From Bacillus sp. F19 (GTDB lineage Bacteria > Bacillota > Bacilli > Bacillales > Bacillaceae): DNA of 64,000 bases. Where the stretch lies: assembly GCA_023823795.1 (NCBI GenBank), contig CP085711.1, forward strand, positions 434,001 through 498,000, given 5' to 3'. A program made the position numbers and the translations under genes. Positions 9,895 through 19,572 of this stretch are shown here, piece after piece (position 1 is the stretch's first letter; every line of letters begins with the position of its first letter). The notes beneath the pieces were generated by a model. The model was not told where the DNA came from, did not search any database, and worked only from the letters and a program-made list of their open reading frames with translations.

Positions 9895-11181
9895 TTATGC
9901 CACTACTTCACGTTTATTCTCAAATTTTTCATATTGTTTATCTGACATGATTTTTTTGAGAATTTGTACCACTTCCCAAGTTTCCTTGTAAGAAGTATAC
10001 AATGCAACTGGAGCAAGACGAATGATGTTAGGTGCACGGAAGTCGGGAATCACACCGTTATCTTTTAATGCCTTGCAAATGCGTGCAGCTTCTTCATGTT
10101 CAAGGCTCACATGACCTCCACGACGTATGTCCTCTCTAGGATTACCTATGACAAACCCGTAGTCTTTTAACTCATATTCAATTAAGTTCATTAAATATCG
10201 ATTAATTTCAAGAGACTTTTCACGAATATTTTTAATACCAGCTTCTTTAAAAATTTCTAAAGATCCAATTAAAGGTGCAAGGCTTAACACATGGGGCGTC
10301 CCAATTTGATAGGCTCCTGCTGATTCAGCTGGCGTTAACGTATGTTCCATGTCAAATTGTTTATCTTTTCTAGAGCCGAACCATCCAGCCAATCCAGGCT
10401 TCGTTCCAAAATGTTTACGGTTCACATATAAGCCGCCAACACATCCAGGTCCTCCGTTTAAATGTTTATAATTGCACCAATACGCAAAGTCCACTCCCCA
10501 TTCACTAAACGAATGTGGAATCGCACCTATCGAATGACATCCGTCAAATCCAATTAAAATACCCCGTTTCTGTGCTTCTGCTGTTAATCGTTTCATATTT
10601 AATATTTGACCGCTCCGATAAAGTACGGTTGGCAATATAACCAAAGCAATATCATCGGTCATCGCTTCAATAATATCGGCTTCTTCTAAAAATCGGCCAT
10701 CCTTGCTTTTTACACGTATTAGATGGGTTTCTGGATCGTATCCATGCGTGCGGAGCTGGCTTTGAAGGGCATAAATATCAGATGGAAAGGTTAGTTCATC
10801 TGCTAATATTTTTGTGCGTTCTCCTTGCGGCTTATAAAATGTTGCTACAAGCTGATGCAAATTAACAGTTGTGGAACCGGTTACAATTACCTCCTCAGGT
10901 AATGCTCCCACTAATGTAGCACTCATCTCGCCTAATTTCTCTGACAATGAAAACCATGGGTGCTTTCCTTGTGTCCATCCATCAATACCATGTTCTTTCC
11001 AATCATCTAAAGATTCCAACAGCGTACGTTCAGCTCTTTTCGAAAGAAGTCCCAATGAGTTTCCATCCATGTAGATGGAGCCAGATTTTAAATAAAATTC
11101 TTCCCGATAACCAGAAAGTGCATCTTCTTTGTCCAGTTGTTTTGCGTATTCCAATGTGGAATGAAATGAATCAAATAACAT
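9895..11181 (-). CDS. kynU: Kynureninase
   Basis: 428 residues, full family length. It is a PLP enzyme of fold type I that cleaves L-kynurenine to anthranilate and L-alanine (or 3-hydroxykynurenine to 3-hydroxyanthranilate). The N-terminal [13 protein letters not shown], the substrate/PLP segment [14 protein letters not shown], the Asp-containing [13 protein letters not shown] and the PLP-lysine motif [13 protein letters not shown] are all present. The start has AAAGGAGG 6 bases upstream. It is the first gene of the kynU-permease-kynA set. No kynurenine 3-monooxygenase is seen, so the product is expected to be anthranilate, which matches the anthranilate hydroxylase operon 20 kb away. Confidence 0.96.
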   Translation of the reverse strand: MLFDSFHSTLEYAKQLDKEDALSGYREEFYLKSGSIYMDGNSLGLLSKRAERTLLESLDDWKEHGIDGWTQGKHPWFSLSEKLGEMSATLVGALPEEVIVTGSTTVNLHQLVATFYKPQGERTKILADELTFPSDIYALQSQLRTHGYDPETHLIRVKSKDGRFLEEADIIEAMTDDIALVILPTVLYRSGQILNMKRLTAEAQKRGILIGFDGCHSIGAIPHSFSEWGVDFAYWCNYKHLNGGPGCVGGLYVNRKHFGTKPGLAGWFGSRKDKQFDMEHTLTPAESAGAYQIGTPHVLSLAPLIGSLEIFKEAGIKNIREKSLEINRYLMNLIEYELKDYGFVIGNPREDIRRGGHVSLEHEEAARICKALKDNGVIPDFRAPNIIRLAPVALYTSYKETWEVVQILKKIMSDKQYEKFENKREVVA

Positions 11182-11340
11182 AATAAACCTCCTTTATCTT
11201 ATTTTATTATTCTAGTAAAATCGTACCAAAGAATATGACATGATGTCAATAACTTATCATAACATTCTAAAAACTGTATATTATTTGAAAATTCTTTACA
11301 AATATCCCTTTTGTTTTTAAATGGTCAAAAATTATTCACG

Positions 11341-12362
11341 TATTCATATGACCGTATAGATAACGTTAGCTCGATCAAAGTAGCAGATGACAAAGTATAT
11401 TCCTATGAGTACGATGAAAATAGTCGATTATAAATTGCGCAAGAACCTGATGGTTATCGTTTAGAAAATGTATATGATAATGACTTACAAAGTTTAGGTA
11501 ACGGACTTAGAAAGTCTTACATTGAGACGGTTAATGGAAGTGCCCATACTACAACCTTTGGTTATGATATTCTAAAACGTCTAACTTCAATTAAACATCA
11601 TAATGGAATGGTAGTCGGTCTATATTATAACGAAAGCAACGATCCAATACGTTTAACTTTTGGAAAGGCGTATTTGTATCAAGATTACGATGCTGCTGGG
11701 CAGGTAATTAGTCAGAGCTTAATTGGAGATCATGATAAAACCAATTTAAGCTATACCTATTATCCCGATGGAAATATAAAAACATACTTTGATGGAATTT
11801 CTAATCATACTTATACGTACGATTTTGCAGGGCGACTTGATACTTGGACTTACAATGGAAATACGGTTCAATATCAATATGATAAATCAGGTAATTTATT
11901 AAACCCTAATGGAAAAAGTTTATCATTTAATTCTGCTAATGAAGTAGAAGGATATAATTATGATCTTGCAGGTAATCTTCTTCAAGATGATAAGCACAAC
12001 TATAATTGGGATGGTGAAGACCAGCTCCTTTCAGTGAAGGATTTTAATGGACAGACTAAAGCAAGCTTTACATATCATCCTAATGGTTTGAGGAAAACAA
12101 AATATGTTGGCTCAAAAATTTATAATTATCATTATGATGATTCTGACCTAATTAGAGTTACAGATGGATCAGGTAAAACGATCTGGTCATTTACATGGAA
12201 TAATGGTGATCCGATTAGCTTAACCAATCAGAATGGAGAAACGTTTTTCTACATGACTAATCAGCGAGGAGATGTGGTAAGCATTGTTGATTCAAACGGA
12301 GCAGAAGTGGCTTCATACAGTTATGATCCTTGGGGAAATCTAACTTCTGTTGAACCAACTGA
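11341..12362 (+). pseudogene. RHS/YD-repeat protein fragment, truncated by an IS
   Basis: Consecutive YD-type repeats are readable in one frame: SYEYDENSRL, VYDNDL, FGYDILKRLTSIKHHNG, YTYDFAGRLDTWTYNG, YQYDKSGNLLNPNG, YNYDLAGNLLQDD, ending SYSYDPWGNLTSVEP. RHS proteins are large surface or secreted shells that enclose a C-terminal toxin. Here an in-frame TAA at 11431-11433 interrupts the frame, there is no visible start, and the 3' side joins transposase sequence at about 12362. Both the N-terminal region and the toxin-carrying C-terminus are missing, so the gene is dead. Confidence 0.85.
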
Positions 12363-12973
12363 CCCACGTACAGAGCGCACATGCAGGAATTGGCTGCTGA
12401 GAAGATCGTATTCCAATTGGATCTTCGCGCCAGCTGTATGACTACTTCCTCCTGATCCTTGGTAAGTTGAAGCAAAAACATCTGGAAGTTGAAACGTCGT
12501 AGAATCCAAGATTCGCATACGCTGAAACTGAGATGCATAACGATGAGAAAGAGCCTGATAAGTTTGTATCTTCTGAGTAAGTAAGGAAGTGAATACGTTT
12601 CGTAGGAGCCTGACTGCTGAAGGATTAAAACGTTGATTGAGTCCTTCGGGACTCATTAATACACCAGTTGAAGATTCTAGACAGCAACATAGCTGAGTTA
12701 AGGAAGTATTCGCTACCTTTTGGCTTAACCATACGCACAAAGCAACTAAATCTTTCGCTTGATACTTACTGGACCTCTTAACAAAACCTACCTTTTTGGC
12801 CAATTGTTTGAGGACATGAGGAGATAAAGATTGTTGTAATTCCAGCGAAAACAGGTTCAATTCATCTGAAACATTACGAGACATAAAAAGCACCATCCTT
12901 TCCATCATATTACAGAAAGGATAGCGCTTTTTTCGTTTAGGGGGTAACAATTTGCCTTAGCTTGATGGGCATG
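12363..12973 (-). mobile_element. Truncated IS4-family (IS231-like) insertion sequence with one terminal repeat
   Basis: The transposase frame starts at about 12884 on the minus strand (MSRNVSDELNLFSLELQQSL) and runs ~175 residues. It contains LSPHVLKQLAKKVGFVKR, the catalytic-Asp segment ILDSTTFQLPD, and GSGGSSHTAGAKIQLEYDLLS, as in IS231-group transposases. It breaks off at ~12363 in the middle of the DDE domain, so two of three acidic residues are absent. The outer end is the terminal repeat at 12956-12973, which reads CATGCCCATCAAGCTAAG on the minus strand. The inner half and the other end are deleted, with the break joined directly to the RHS gene. Confidence 0.85.
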
Positions 12974-13086
12974 TGGTGGGTACCCCTTATAGAGCTTAAT
13001 AGCTCGTTTTATTGTCTCTTAGCGTATGTTATCCGCGGTTTGTTGGTAGGACCCCTTTTTGTACTATCAATGTCAAATTTCAACTC

Positions 13087-14610
13087 TTAGACGACTTTTT
13101 GTTTTGCTTCATTTAAATTTTTTTGGGGGTTTATAATTGTCTCTTTTTTAAAGGACTTCATTAAGGAAAAGATTGTAAGTATTAAAATGATGGCTAGTGG
13201 AAAGCCAATAATGATTAATGCACTAACTATTGCGCCTAAGCCCCCAGACCATAACAGAATAATTGCAGTTAATGATTGTAAAATACCCCAAGTAATTTTC
13301 ATTAAGTTTGATGGATTTAAATTACCCCTTGAACTTTGCATAGCTAGGACGAATGTTCCAGAGTCTGCAGTTGTAATAAAGAATGTACCAATTAAAAGAA
13401 TCGCAAGGAATGATATTATCGTACCAAAAGGTAATTCCTTTAGTATAGCAAATAACGCAACTTCAACACCTTGAGTGTCCATGATTTCTTTTATTCCAAA
13501 TTGATTAAACATTTCTAAAGATACTGCAGTACCTCCAAACACACTAAACCACAATATACTAAAAGTTGATGGTACGATAAGCACACCTAATACAAACTCA
13601 CGTACTGTTCTTCCTTTAGAAACACGTGCAATAAAAGATCCAGCAAATGGTGCAGCAGCAATCCACCAAGCCCAATAAAAGACGGTCCAGTCTTTGAACC
13701 ACGATGATTGTTCAAATGGACGTTGGTTTAAACTCATATTCGGCAAATTATGGATGTAATCAGCAAAAGCTGATGTGAATAAATTCAAAATAAAGGTTGT
13801 TGGTCCAGTGAAAAACATGAAAATCAGTAAGAAGATTGCAAGTATAACATTCGTATTACTTAAATATTTAATCCCTCGTTCAAGACCAGTTTTGGCAGAA
13901 AGAGTAAAAAGAATAGTAACAACTACGATAACGATTATTTGAGTTGTAAAATTATTTTGTATATTTGTTAAATATGAGATACCTCCACTAATTTGTGTTG
14001 CACCCATTCCAAGCGGACCAGAAATTGCGAATACTGTTGCCATGATGAAAATGACATTGACAGCTCGTCCAAGTCCACCTTCAACTTTATTTCCAAATAA
14101 TGGACGTAATATTTCGCTTGGTACCTGTTTAAATCCCTTTCTAAATGCAAAATATGCGATGGATAAACCTGTTATAGCGTAAATAGCCCACGCATGAAAT
14201 CCCCAGTGAAAGAACGAATAACGCATTGCTAAGGCAGCAGAGTCAGCAGTTTCACCTTTCCCAAATGGTGGATTATGAAAGTGACTAATTGGTTCTGCAA
14301 CTCCCCAGAATACAAGGCCTATTCCCATACCTGCACTAAATACCATTGCTAACCAAGTAAAAGTACTAAATTCAGGTTTATCAGTATCTTTCCCTAACTT
14401 AATTCGACCAAAACGGGAAAAAGCTAAATATAGTAAAAAAACTAAGAATGCTGTAGCTGAAGTTAAATAAAGCCACCCAAAATTCCCTTGCAGAAACGTT
14501 TGAACTGTACTTGTTGCTGTACTCAAACCTTTAGGTGACAAAGCACCCCATACAATAAAAATCAATGTTATTACTGATGAAATAATAAAAACTGGTGATA
14601 ATTTTTTCAT
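13087..14610 (-). CDS. BCCT-family transporter (betaine/choline/carnitine type)
   Basis: About 507 residues from MKKLSPVF; GAGGGGTGGG lies 5 bases upstream, and the longer frame begins inside the control region. Family hallmarks are GMGIGLVFWGVAEPISHF at about residue 90, the TM8 segment with WTVFYWAWWIAAAPFAGSFIARVSKGRT, and TTADSGTFVLA near residue 400. BCCT carriers move quaternary ammonium compounds such as glycine betaine, choline or carnitine with Na+ or H+. The WxWW aromatic box that binds trimethylammonium groups is present. It lies next to an alcohol dehydrogenase and an aldehyde dehydrogenase on the same strand, so import of a methylated amine for catabolism rather than osmoprotection is possible. 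Confidence 0.93.
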   Translation of the reverse strand: MKKLSPVFIISSVITLIFIVWGALSPKGLSTATSTVQTFLQGNFGWLYLTSATAFLVFLLYLAFSRFGRIKLGKDTDKPEFSTFTWLAMVFSAGMGIGLVFWGVAEPISHFHNPPFGKGETADSAALAMRYSFFHWGFHAWAIYAITGLSIAYFAFRKGFKQVPSEILRPLFGNKVEGGLGRAVNVIFIMATVFAISGPLGMGATQISGGISYLTNIQNNFTTQIIVIVVVTILFTLSAKTGLERGIKYLSNTNVILAIFLLIFMFFTGPTTFILNLFTSAFADYIHNLPNMSLNQRPFEQSSWFKDWTVFYWAWWIAAAPFAGSFIARVSKGRTVREFVLGVLIVPSTFSILWFSVFGGTAVSLEMFNQFGIKEIMDTQGVEVALFAILKELPFGTIISFLAILLIGTFFITTADSGTFVLAMQSSRGNLNPSNLMKITWGILQSLTAIILLWSGGLGAIVSALIIIGFPLAIILILTIFSLMKSFKKETIINPQKNLNEAKQKVV

Positions 14611-14796
14611 AAAAACCCACCCCTCTTTTTTTTTGTAAACCCTTTCAAAATAAGAGAAAAATAGTAAAATAAATTGAAGTAGTTTCAACTGATATAAAAA
14701 AATATAGCTCTATTGTAGAATTCAGAAAGATGTTAAAACAAATTAAATATTTTGAAAATAACAAAAAGACTTAAATGCTTAAAATAGTAAAAAATT

Positions 14797-14834
14797 ATCT
14801 TCTTGATTCATTTGGTTTAATGAAACAAGAAGAT
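14797..14834 (-). terminator. Hairpin terminator after the alcohol dehydrogenase gene
   Basis: The arms ATCTTCTTG and CAAGAAGAT flank a 20-base loop region that can pair further. Read on the minus strand the stem is followed by AATTTTTT. It separates the alcohol dehydrogenase from the BCCT gene. Confidence 0.6.
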
Positions 14835-14841
14835 GTGTTTA

Positions 14842-15996
14842 TTAAACTGTTTCTGCAAGCTCTTGTTTGTCTTTGCAATTTGTATCATCTTGGAATGAAA
14901 TAACTGATCTACCAACATTGACTCCACAACAATCATGGAATCCATCAAATGCTTTATTAATATCCTCTAATGAAAGCTTATTTAAAATTAATTCATCAAG
15001 CATTAATTTTCCATCTAAGTAAAGCTGTGCAAGATTACGAATGTCACGCAGCGGGTTAATATCACCGTAGCTACTTCCTTTTAACGTTTTTCCTCGTCGA
15101 TGGAACAATTCAGCATCAATTGTTAAATCTTTAGAAGTATAGAATCCTACAACAACGACTATTCCACCTTTTCGTGTTATATCCCATGCATTTGCAGTTG
15201 CCTTAGTATTCCCTGTTGCATCAATTGCAAATTGTACACCAACACCATCTGTTAATCCTTTAACAATTTCTTCTAAATTATCATCAGCAGGATTCACAAC
15301 ATGTGTAGCACCAAATTTTTTCGCAGCTTCTAAATTTTGCGGTTTCATATCAACGGCAATTATTTTACTTGCGCCTGCAATTCTTGCACCTTGAATCGCA
15401 TTAATTCCGACACCTCCGCAGCCAAACACTGCAACTGATGAGCCTGGAGTTACTTTTGCCGCATTTACTGCCGCTCCGTAACCTGTCGCAACACCACATC
15501 CTAATAGTGCTGCTTGCTCTAGCGGCATTGCCTCTGGAAGTTTCACACATGACATCTCGTCAACAACTGCATACTCTGCAAACGTTGACAAAACAGAATC
15601 ATGATAAATTAATTCTCCATCTATACTTAAACGTGATGTTCCCTCTGGTAAAAAACCTTTCTCCATCGGACCGAATGCCGATTCACAGAGATGAACTTGT
15701 CCATTCGTACAATATACACATACACCACAATATGGTATCCAGCTTAATGTTACTTTATCACCTGGCTTTACACTTTTTACGTTTTGCCCAACTTCAACCA
15801 CCACGCCAGCTCCTTCATGACCAAGTACCACTGGCTTTGGTGTTCCTGGACTTTCCTGTGCAATCAAATCACTGTGACAAACACCTGAAGCAGCGATTTT
15901 AACAAGAACTTCATTGGCTTTTGGTGGAGCTAAGTCAATTGTTTCAATTTCTAAGGGCTTTCCTACTTCTCTCAAAACAGCTGCTTTCATTTTCAT
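14842..15996 (-). CDS. Zinc-dependent alcohol dehydrogenase (medium chain, class III-like)
   Basis: 384 residues. Catalytic zinc ligands are in SGVCHSDL and LGHEGAGVV; the structural zinc loop is SWIPYCGVCVYCTNGQVHLC; the NAD fold shows FGCGGVGINAIQGARIAGA followed by an acidic residue in AVDMKP, favouring NAD+ over NADP+. The sequence is of the type seen in formaldehyde/mycothiol and aryl-alcohol dehydrogenases. GGGGG lies 9 bases before the ATG. It is on the minus strand downstream of the aldehyde dehydrogenase and opposite the Fae-like operon. An alcohol to aldehyde to acid sequence is therefore likely, with the natural alcohol unknown. Confidence 0.9.
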   Translation of the reverse strand: MKMKAAVLREVGKPLEIETIDLAPPKANEVLVKIAASGVCHSDLIAQESPGTPKPVVLGHEGAGVVVEVGQNVKSVKPGDKVTLSWIPYCGVCVYCTNGQVHLCESAFGPMEKGFLPEGTSRLSIDGELIYHDSVLSTFAEYAVVDEMSCVKLPEAMPLEQAALLGCGVATGYGAAVNAAKVTPGSSVAVFGCGGVGINAIQGARIAGASKIIAVDMKPQNLEAAKKFGATHVVNPADDNLEEIVKGLTDGVGVQFAIDATGNTKATANAWDITRKGGIVVVVGFYTSKDLTIDAELFHRRGKTLKGSSYGDINPLRDIRNLAQLYLDGKLMLDELILNKLSLEDINKAFDGFHDCCGVNVGRSVISFQDDTNCKDKQELAETV

Positions 15997-16206
15997 TTTG
16001 ATGTACCCCCGTTATTGTTTTGTAATTTTTTCAGGTCAGAAATACTCTTAAATCCACAATATTCTTCAAAATCACTACCATTGTTCCCTTTCTATCAATT
16101 CATAAAAATTGTAAATAATTGGCACTATTAATAAGGCTCATTTCACATTTTTTTCTTAGCCTTTTTCTACCACTTTTAACACCATTCTTTAACAAAACCA
16201 AGAAAA

Positions 16207-17658
16207 TTAAAGACCTAGAGAGACATATTTTGTTTCTAAATACGGCTCAATACCTTCAATACCGCCTTCACGACCAATACCGCTTTCTTTCATACCGCCA
16301 AATGGTGCTTGTGCCGTTGATGGTAATGCATCATTCCAGCCTACAATACCGTAGTCTAATGATTCCATAATCTTCATTCCTCGCGTTACACTTTCTGTGT
16401 AGAAGTATGCTGCAAGACCGTACGGTGTATTGTTCGCAAACTCAATTACTTCTTCTTCTGTTTCAAACTTTTGAATTGGTGCGACAGGTCCAAATGTCTC
16501 TTCACTCATAATAACCATGTCAGGTGTTACATCTTTTAGAATTGTTGGTTGATAAAAGCAAGCATTTTCATTAATGACTTCACCTTGACCACCGATCACT
16601 ACTTCTGCACCTTTATTAATTGCATCCTGTACATGCTTTTCAACCTTTTCATAGCCTGCTTTATTAATCATCGGACCAATGTCGATGCCTTTTTCTAAAC
16701 CGTTTCCTACTTTTAACTTACTTACTGCTTCTTTATATGCCGCAATAAATTTGTCGTATACATTGGACTGTGCGTATATACGGTTTACACAAATACATGT
16801 TTGACCAGCATTACGATATTTAGAAGCAATTGCACCTTGAACCGCTTTTTCAATATCTGCATCATCAAAAATAATTAATGGTGCATGACCGCCAAGCTCA
16901 AGAGAAACATTTTTCACAGTATCTGCACTTTGACGAATTAAAAGTTTACCAACTGCTGTTGAACCTGTAAATGTTACTTTACGAACTTTCGAACTCGTCA
17001 TAAATGCCTCACCGATTTCCGCAGGGTTACCCGTTACTAAGTTCACAACGCCGTTTGGTACACCTGCTTCTACACAGTATTCCATTAATTTCATCGCTGT
17101 TAATGGAGTTGATTCTGCTGGTTTAATCACGATTGTGCAGCCTGCTGCAAGTGCTGGACCTAGTTTTCTTGTAATCATCGCTGCTGGGAAATTCCACGGC
17201 GTGATTGCTGCAACAACACCCACTGGCTGCTTAATCACTTGAATGCGATTATGAACACTTTTACCAGGAACAGTACGGCCATAGACACGTCTTGCTTCTT
17301 CTGCATACCACTCTAGGAAAGATGCTGCATAATTAACTTCGCCTAGAGACTCAGCAAGCGGTTTCCCCATTTCAAGCGTCATAATATTTGCAAGTTCTTC
17401 TTTATTTTCATGCATAATCTTCGCAATTTTTCTTAATATGCTTGAGCGCTCTTGAGCGGCTGTTTTTGACCAACTTTTAAATGCTTGATCTGCTGCTTCG
17501 ATTGCTTCGTCCGTTTCAGCTTTTCCGCTGTTTGGCACTTTTGCAATGACTTCACCGTTCGCAGGATTGACAACATCAAATGTAACTAAATGATCACCTG
17601 TCCATTCACCGTTAATAAAGTTTAAATGCTTTTCTGCCGTTAATTGTACGTCTGTCAT
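16207..17658 (-). CDS. NAD(P)-dependent aldehyde dehydrogenase (succinate-semialdehyde type, GabD-like)
   Basis: 483 residues, normal length. The substrate/cofactor segment [22 protein letters not shown], the catalytic Glu in [17 protein letters not shown] and catalytic Cys in [13 protein letters not shown] are present, as is the C-terminal [15 protein letters not shown]. Closest in general features to the GabD group that oxidises succinate semialdehyde, but this group also includes glutarate and other semialdehyde enzymes. It is transcribed away from the fae-like gene across a 440-base control region that carries matching palindromes, so it may share its IclR regulator. Downstream lies the alcohol dehydrogenase gene. 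Confidence 0.9.
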   Translation of the reverse strand: MTDVQLTAEKHLNFINGEWTGDHLVTFDVVNPANGEVIAKVPNSGKAETDEAIEAADQAFKSWSKTAAQERSSILRKIAKIMHENKEELANIMTLEMGKPLAESLGEVNYAASFLEWYAEEARRVYGRTVPGKSVHNRIQVIKQPVGVVAAITPWNFPAAMITRKLGPALAAGCTIVIKPAESTPLTAMKLMEYCVEAGVPNGVVNLVTGNPAEIGEAFMTSSKVRKVTFTGSTAVGKLLIRQSADTVKNVSLELGGHAPLIIFDDADIEKAVQGAIASKYRNAGQTCICVNRIYAQSNVYDKFIAAYKEAVSKLKVGNGLEKGIDIGPMINKAGYEKVEKHVQDAINKGAEVVIGGQGEVINENACFYQPTILKDVTPDMVIMSEETFGPVAPIQKFETEEEVIEFANNTPYGLAAYFYTESVTRGMKIMESLDYGIVGWNDALPSTAQAPFGGMKESGIGREGGIEGIEPYLETKYVSLGL

Positions 17659-17761
17659 CGTAAATTCCTCCTATTACAGTTTGAGATTGTAATCAATTGC
17701 AACGCTTTCATTTCATAAAAACACTAAAAAAAATTAAATGATGAGTTCATCGTGTTATCAA

Positions 17762-17776
17762 GTTCGTATTATGAAC
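17762..17776. promoter_or_regulatory. Candidate IclR operator 1
   Basis: GTTCGTATTATGAAC, a near-perfect palindrome, lies 104 bases upstream of the aldehyde dehydrogenase start. Its reverse complement matches the site at 18062 with one or two changes. The repeated GTTCRTA half-site on both sides of a divergent control region next to an IclR gene is the basis for the call. Confidence 0.5.
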
Positions 17777-18002
17777 ATTTTTTTCTTAATTTGAACTTGT
17801 GAGCACATTATAAATTTAAATTTACAATTATGTCAATTAGAAATTTTCAAAATTTTTTTCTTTATATCCCTTTTTCAAATGCTCTATAAATATATATTTA
17901 TTAGTCATTACTAAACCCAAATTACGATAAATCCCTTTCATAGAGTTAGTTTCTCGAACTTTTTACCGGAAATTTACTTGAATATAACGATAAAATTTCT
18001 AT

Positions 18003-18031
18003 TTGACACATCACCAATAAAAATTTTATAC
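18003..18031 (+). promoter_or_regulatory. Promoter of the fae-like operon
   Basis: TTGACA at 18003-18008 and TTATAC at 18026-18031 with a 17-base spacer form a good sigma-A promoter. Two candidate IclR palindromes lie immediately downstream, where a bound repressor would block RNA polymerase. TATAAT at 18039-18044 is an alternative -10 element. Confidence 0.55.
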
Positions 18032-18041
18032 TTTTCTTATA

Positions 18042-18076
18042 ATTCGCATTATGAAATTATTGTTCATTATACGAAC
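18042..18076 (+). promoter_or_regulatory. Candidate IclR operators 2 and 3
   Basis: Site 3 at 18062-18076 reads GTTCATTATACGAAC, the reverse-complement form of the site at 17762. A weaker copy at 18042-18057 (TTCGCATTATGAAA core) precedes it by about two helical turns. Both lie between the promoter and the ribosome binding site of the fae-like gene, so binding would repress it. Confidence 0.5.
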
Positions 18077-18101
18077 TATCGATGAAAAGGAGCTGAACAA
18101 A

Positions 18102-18662
18102 ATGCAAATCCTAAAAGAAACGAAAGAAGGACAAGAATTACTAACAGATTTCGATGGAAAGTTTGGTGAAGCATTTGGAGGTACGGCGCCAAACGGCAGT
18201 CATATAAATGTTATCATTGCAAAAAGAGGATCAGCTTCACATGCAGAAGCGGTAAGAACATTAGCAAGCCCAGCAAAAGGACATGTCCCATTTCTTGTCT
18301 GCTTGGGACTTGGAAATGTGATTAAGCCGTCAACGATCGTTATTAATAAAATTACAATTGAAGATGAAAAATATGAGCGCTTCTTTTACGGGGCAGCACA
18401 ACTGGGAATTGGTCAAGGCGTTTTAGATGCGGTAAAAGATGGGTTACTCGATAAAGACTCGTTAGGGGAAATTTCTTTACTTGTTGCCTGCTGGATTGAT
18501 CCCGAGTGTGAAGATGAAACGAAAATTAAAATAAATTCACGCGATGCGATTTATCACGCTATTAAAAATGCGCTGATGACAGCTTCAGAGGAAAAAGATT
18601 ATGTTCAAAACCTGCTTGATACTTATGAAAGCGCTACGAACAATTTTTACAGCGGTGAATAA
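18102..18662 (+). CDS. Formaldehyde-activating enzyme (Fae) family protein
   Basis: 186 residues from MQILKETKEG, chosen because AAAAGGAGC lies 8 bases upstream; an earlier in-frame ATG at 18051 lies inside an operator. Fae condenses formaldehyde with tetrahydromethanopterin in methylotrophs. The conserved pattern is clear: APNGSHINVIIAKRGS with His34 at the place of the catalytic histidine, PFLVCLGLGNVIKPSTIVINK, GAAQLGIGQGVLDAV and VACWIDPECEDETKI. No other tetrahydromethanopterin gene is in the window, and bacilli are not known to make that cofactor, so the true substrate may be another aldehyde or carbonyl. It heads an operon with an IclR regulator and an ABM-fold protein and faces aldehyde and alcohol dehydrogenase genes. 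Confidence 0.82.
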   Translation: MQILKETKEGQELLTDFDGKFGEAFGGTAPNGSHINVIIAKRGSASHAEAVRTLASPAKGHVPFLVCLGLGNVIKPSTIVINKITIEDEKYERFFYGAAQLGIGQGVLDAVKDGLLDKDSLGEISLLVACWIDPECEDETKIKINSRDAIYHAIKNALMTASEEKDYVQNLLDTYESATNNFYSGE

Positions 18663-18709
18663 CCTTACTGCTTTTAAATTGAAAATAAAGGGTAGAGGGT
18701 TCGATCATT

Positions 18710-19549
18710 ATGGTAACGAATAAGTCAATACGTTATACTATTGATATGAAAAATGTAAATAATCCGACTAACCAAAAACAACCGAAAAAGCAGGAAACGT
18801 CATCTGTTCAAGCGGTCGATCGTGCACTCACATTGCTGAAACTAGTGGCTAACAGCAGTACACCTGTTTTAGCTGCGGATCTTGCCATTCAAACAAACAT
18901 GAACCGCACAACAGTATGGCGACTTCTTGCTACATTAGAAGCGCAGGATTTTGTCGAACGTGACCCTTTTACAAGAGGATATCAACTTGGTTATGCGTCA
19001 GCAAAACTAATGAGCGGCATGGATCAATACATTCCGCTTATTAGAAGAGCACGCGGGGCATTGGAGCGATTACTTGATAAAATTCAAGAATCTGTTCTCC
19101 TTAGTGTTCCAAAATCATTTGGTGTTTTAACGATTGATCAAATCAATCCACCACATCAAAGCATTCGTGTTGCCGATTATGTAAATACAACGATGCCTCT
19201 TCACGGCACATCAAATGGTAAGCTTTTATTAAGCTATCTTAGCAAAAGCGAGCTCGATATTTTCTTAGAGCGTCCTCTTGAACAGTTTACCCCGTTAACG
19301 ATAACGGATCGTGAAGAGTTATATAAAGAAATTGAGCAAATTCGAAAGCAGGGATTTGCGACAAATTTTGGGGAAACCGATGAAAATGAAAATGGCATAT
19401 CAGCGCCGATCTTAGATAAGCAAGATCATCTCGTTTCCTTCCTTAGTGTGAGTGGGCCAAGCTTTCGGTTTACGAAAGAAAAAGTTTTAGAGGGGGCACC
19501 GACAATTTGCGCTTCAGCACAAGAAATTGCTGATAATCTTGAAAAATAA
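18710..19549 (+). CDS. IclR-family transcriptional regulator
   Basis: 279 residues. A winged HTH spans residues ~40-100 (VQAVDRALTLLKLVANSS, LAIQTNMNRTTVWRLLATLEAQDFVERD). The effector domain follows with PKSFGVLTIDQI, TMPLHGTSNGKLLLSYL and the C-terminal ENGISAPILDKQDHLVSFLSVSGPS. IclR proteins bind small organic acids or aromatics and often control divergent catabolic genes. GAGGG precedes the ATG by 11 bases; a Met at residue 12 is a less supported start. It lies 47 bases after the fae-like gene and probably acts on the GTTCRTAWTATGAAC palindromes upstream of that gene. Confidence 0.9.
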   Translation: MVTNKSIRYTIDMKNVNNPTNQKQPKKQETSSVQAVDRALTLLKLVANSSTPVLAADLAIQTNMNRTTVWRLLATLEAQDFVERDPFTRGYQLGYASAKLMSGMDQYIPLIRRARGALERLLDKIQESVLLSVPKSFGVLTIDQINPPHQSIRVADYVNTTMPLHGTSNGKLLLSYLSKSELDIFLERPLEQFTPLTITDREELYKEIEQIRKQGFATNFGETDENENGISAPILDKQDHLVSFLSVSGPSFRFTKEKVLEGAPTICASAQEIADNLEK

Positions 19550-19572
19550 TCAGTAAAGTTAGGTGAAACATT

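Noticed and set aside
14842-15996. Alcohol dehydrogenase as glutathione-dependent formaldehyde dehydrogenase
   Set aside because: The zinc motifs fit many medium-chain dehydrogenases, and bacilli use bacillithiol; proximity to the Fae homologue alone does not fix the substrate.
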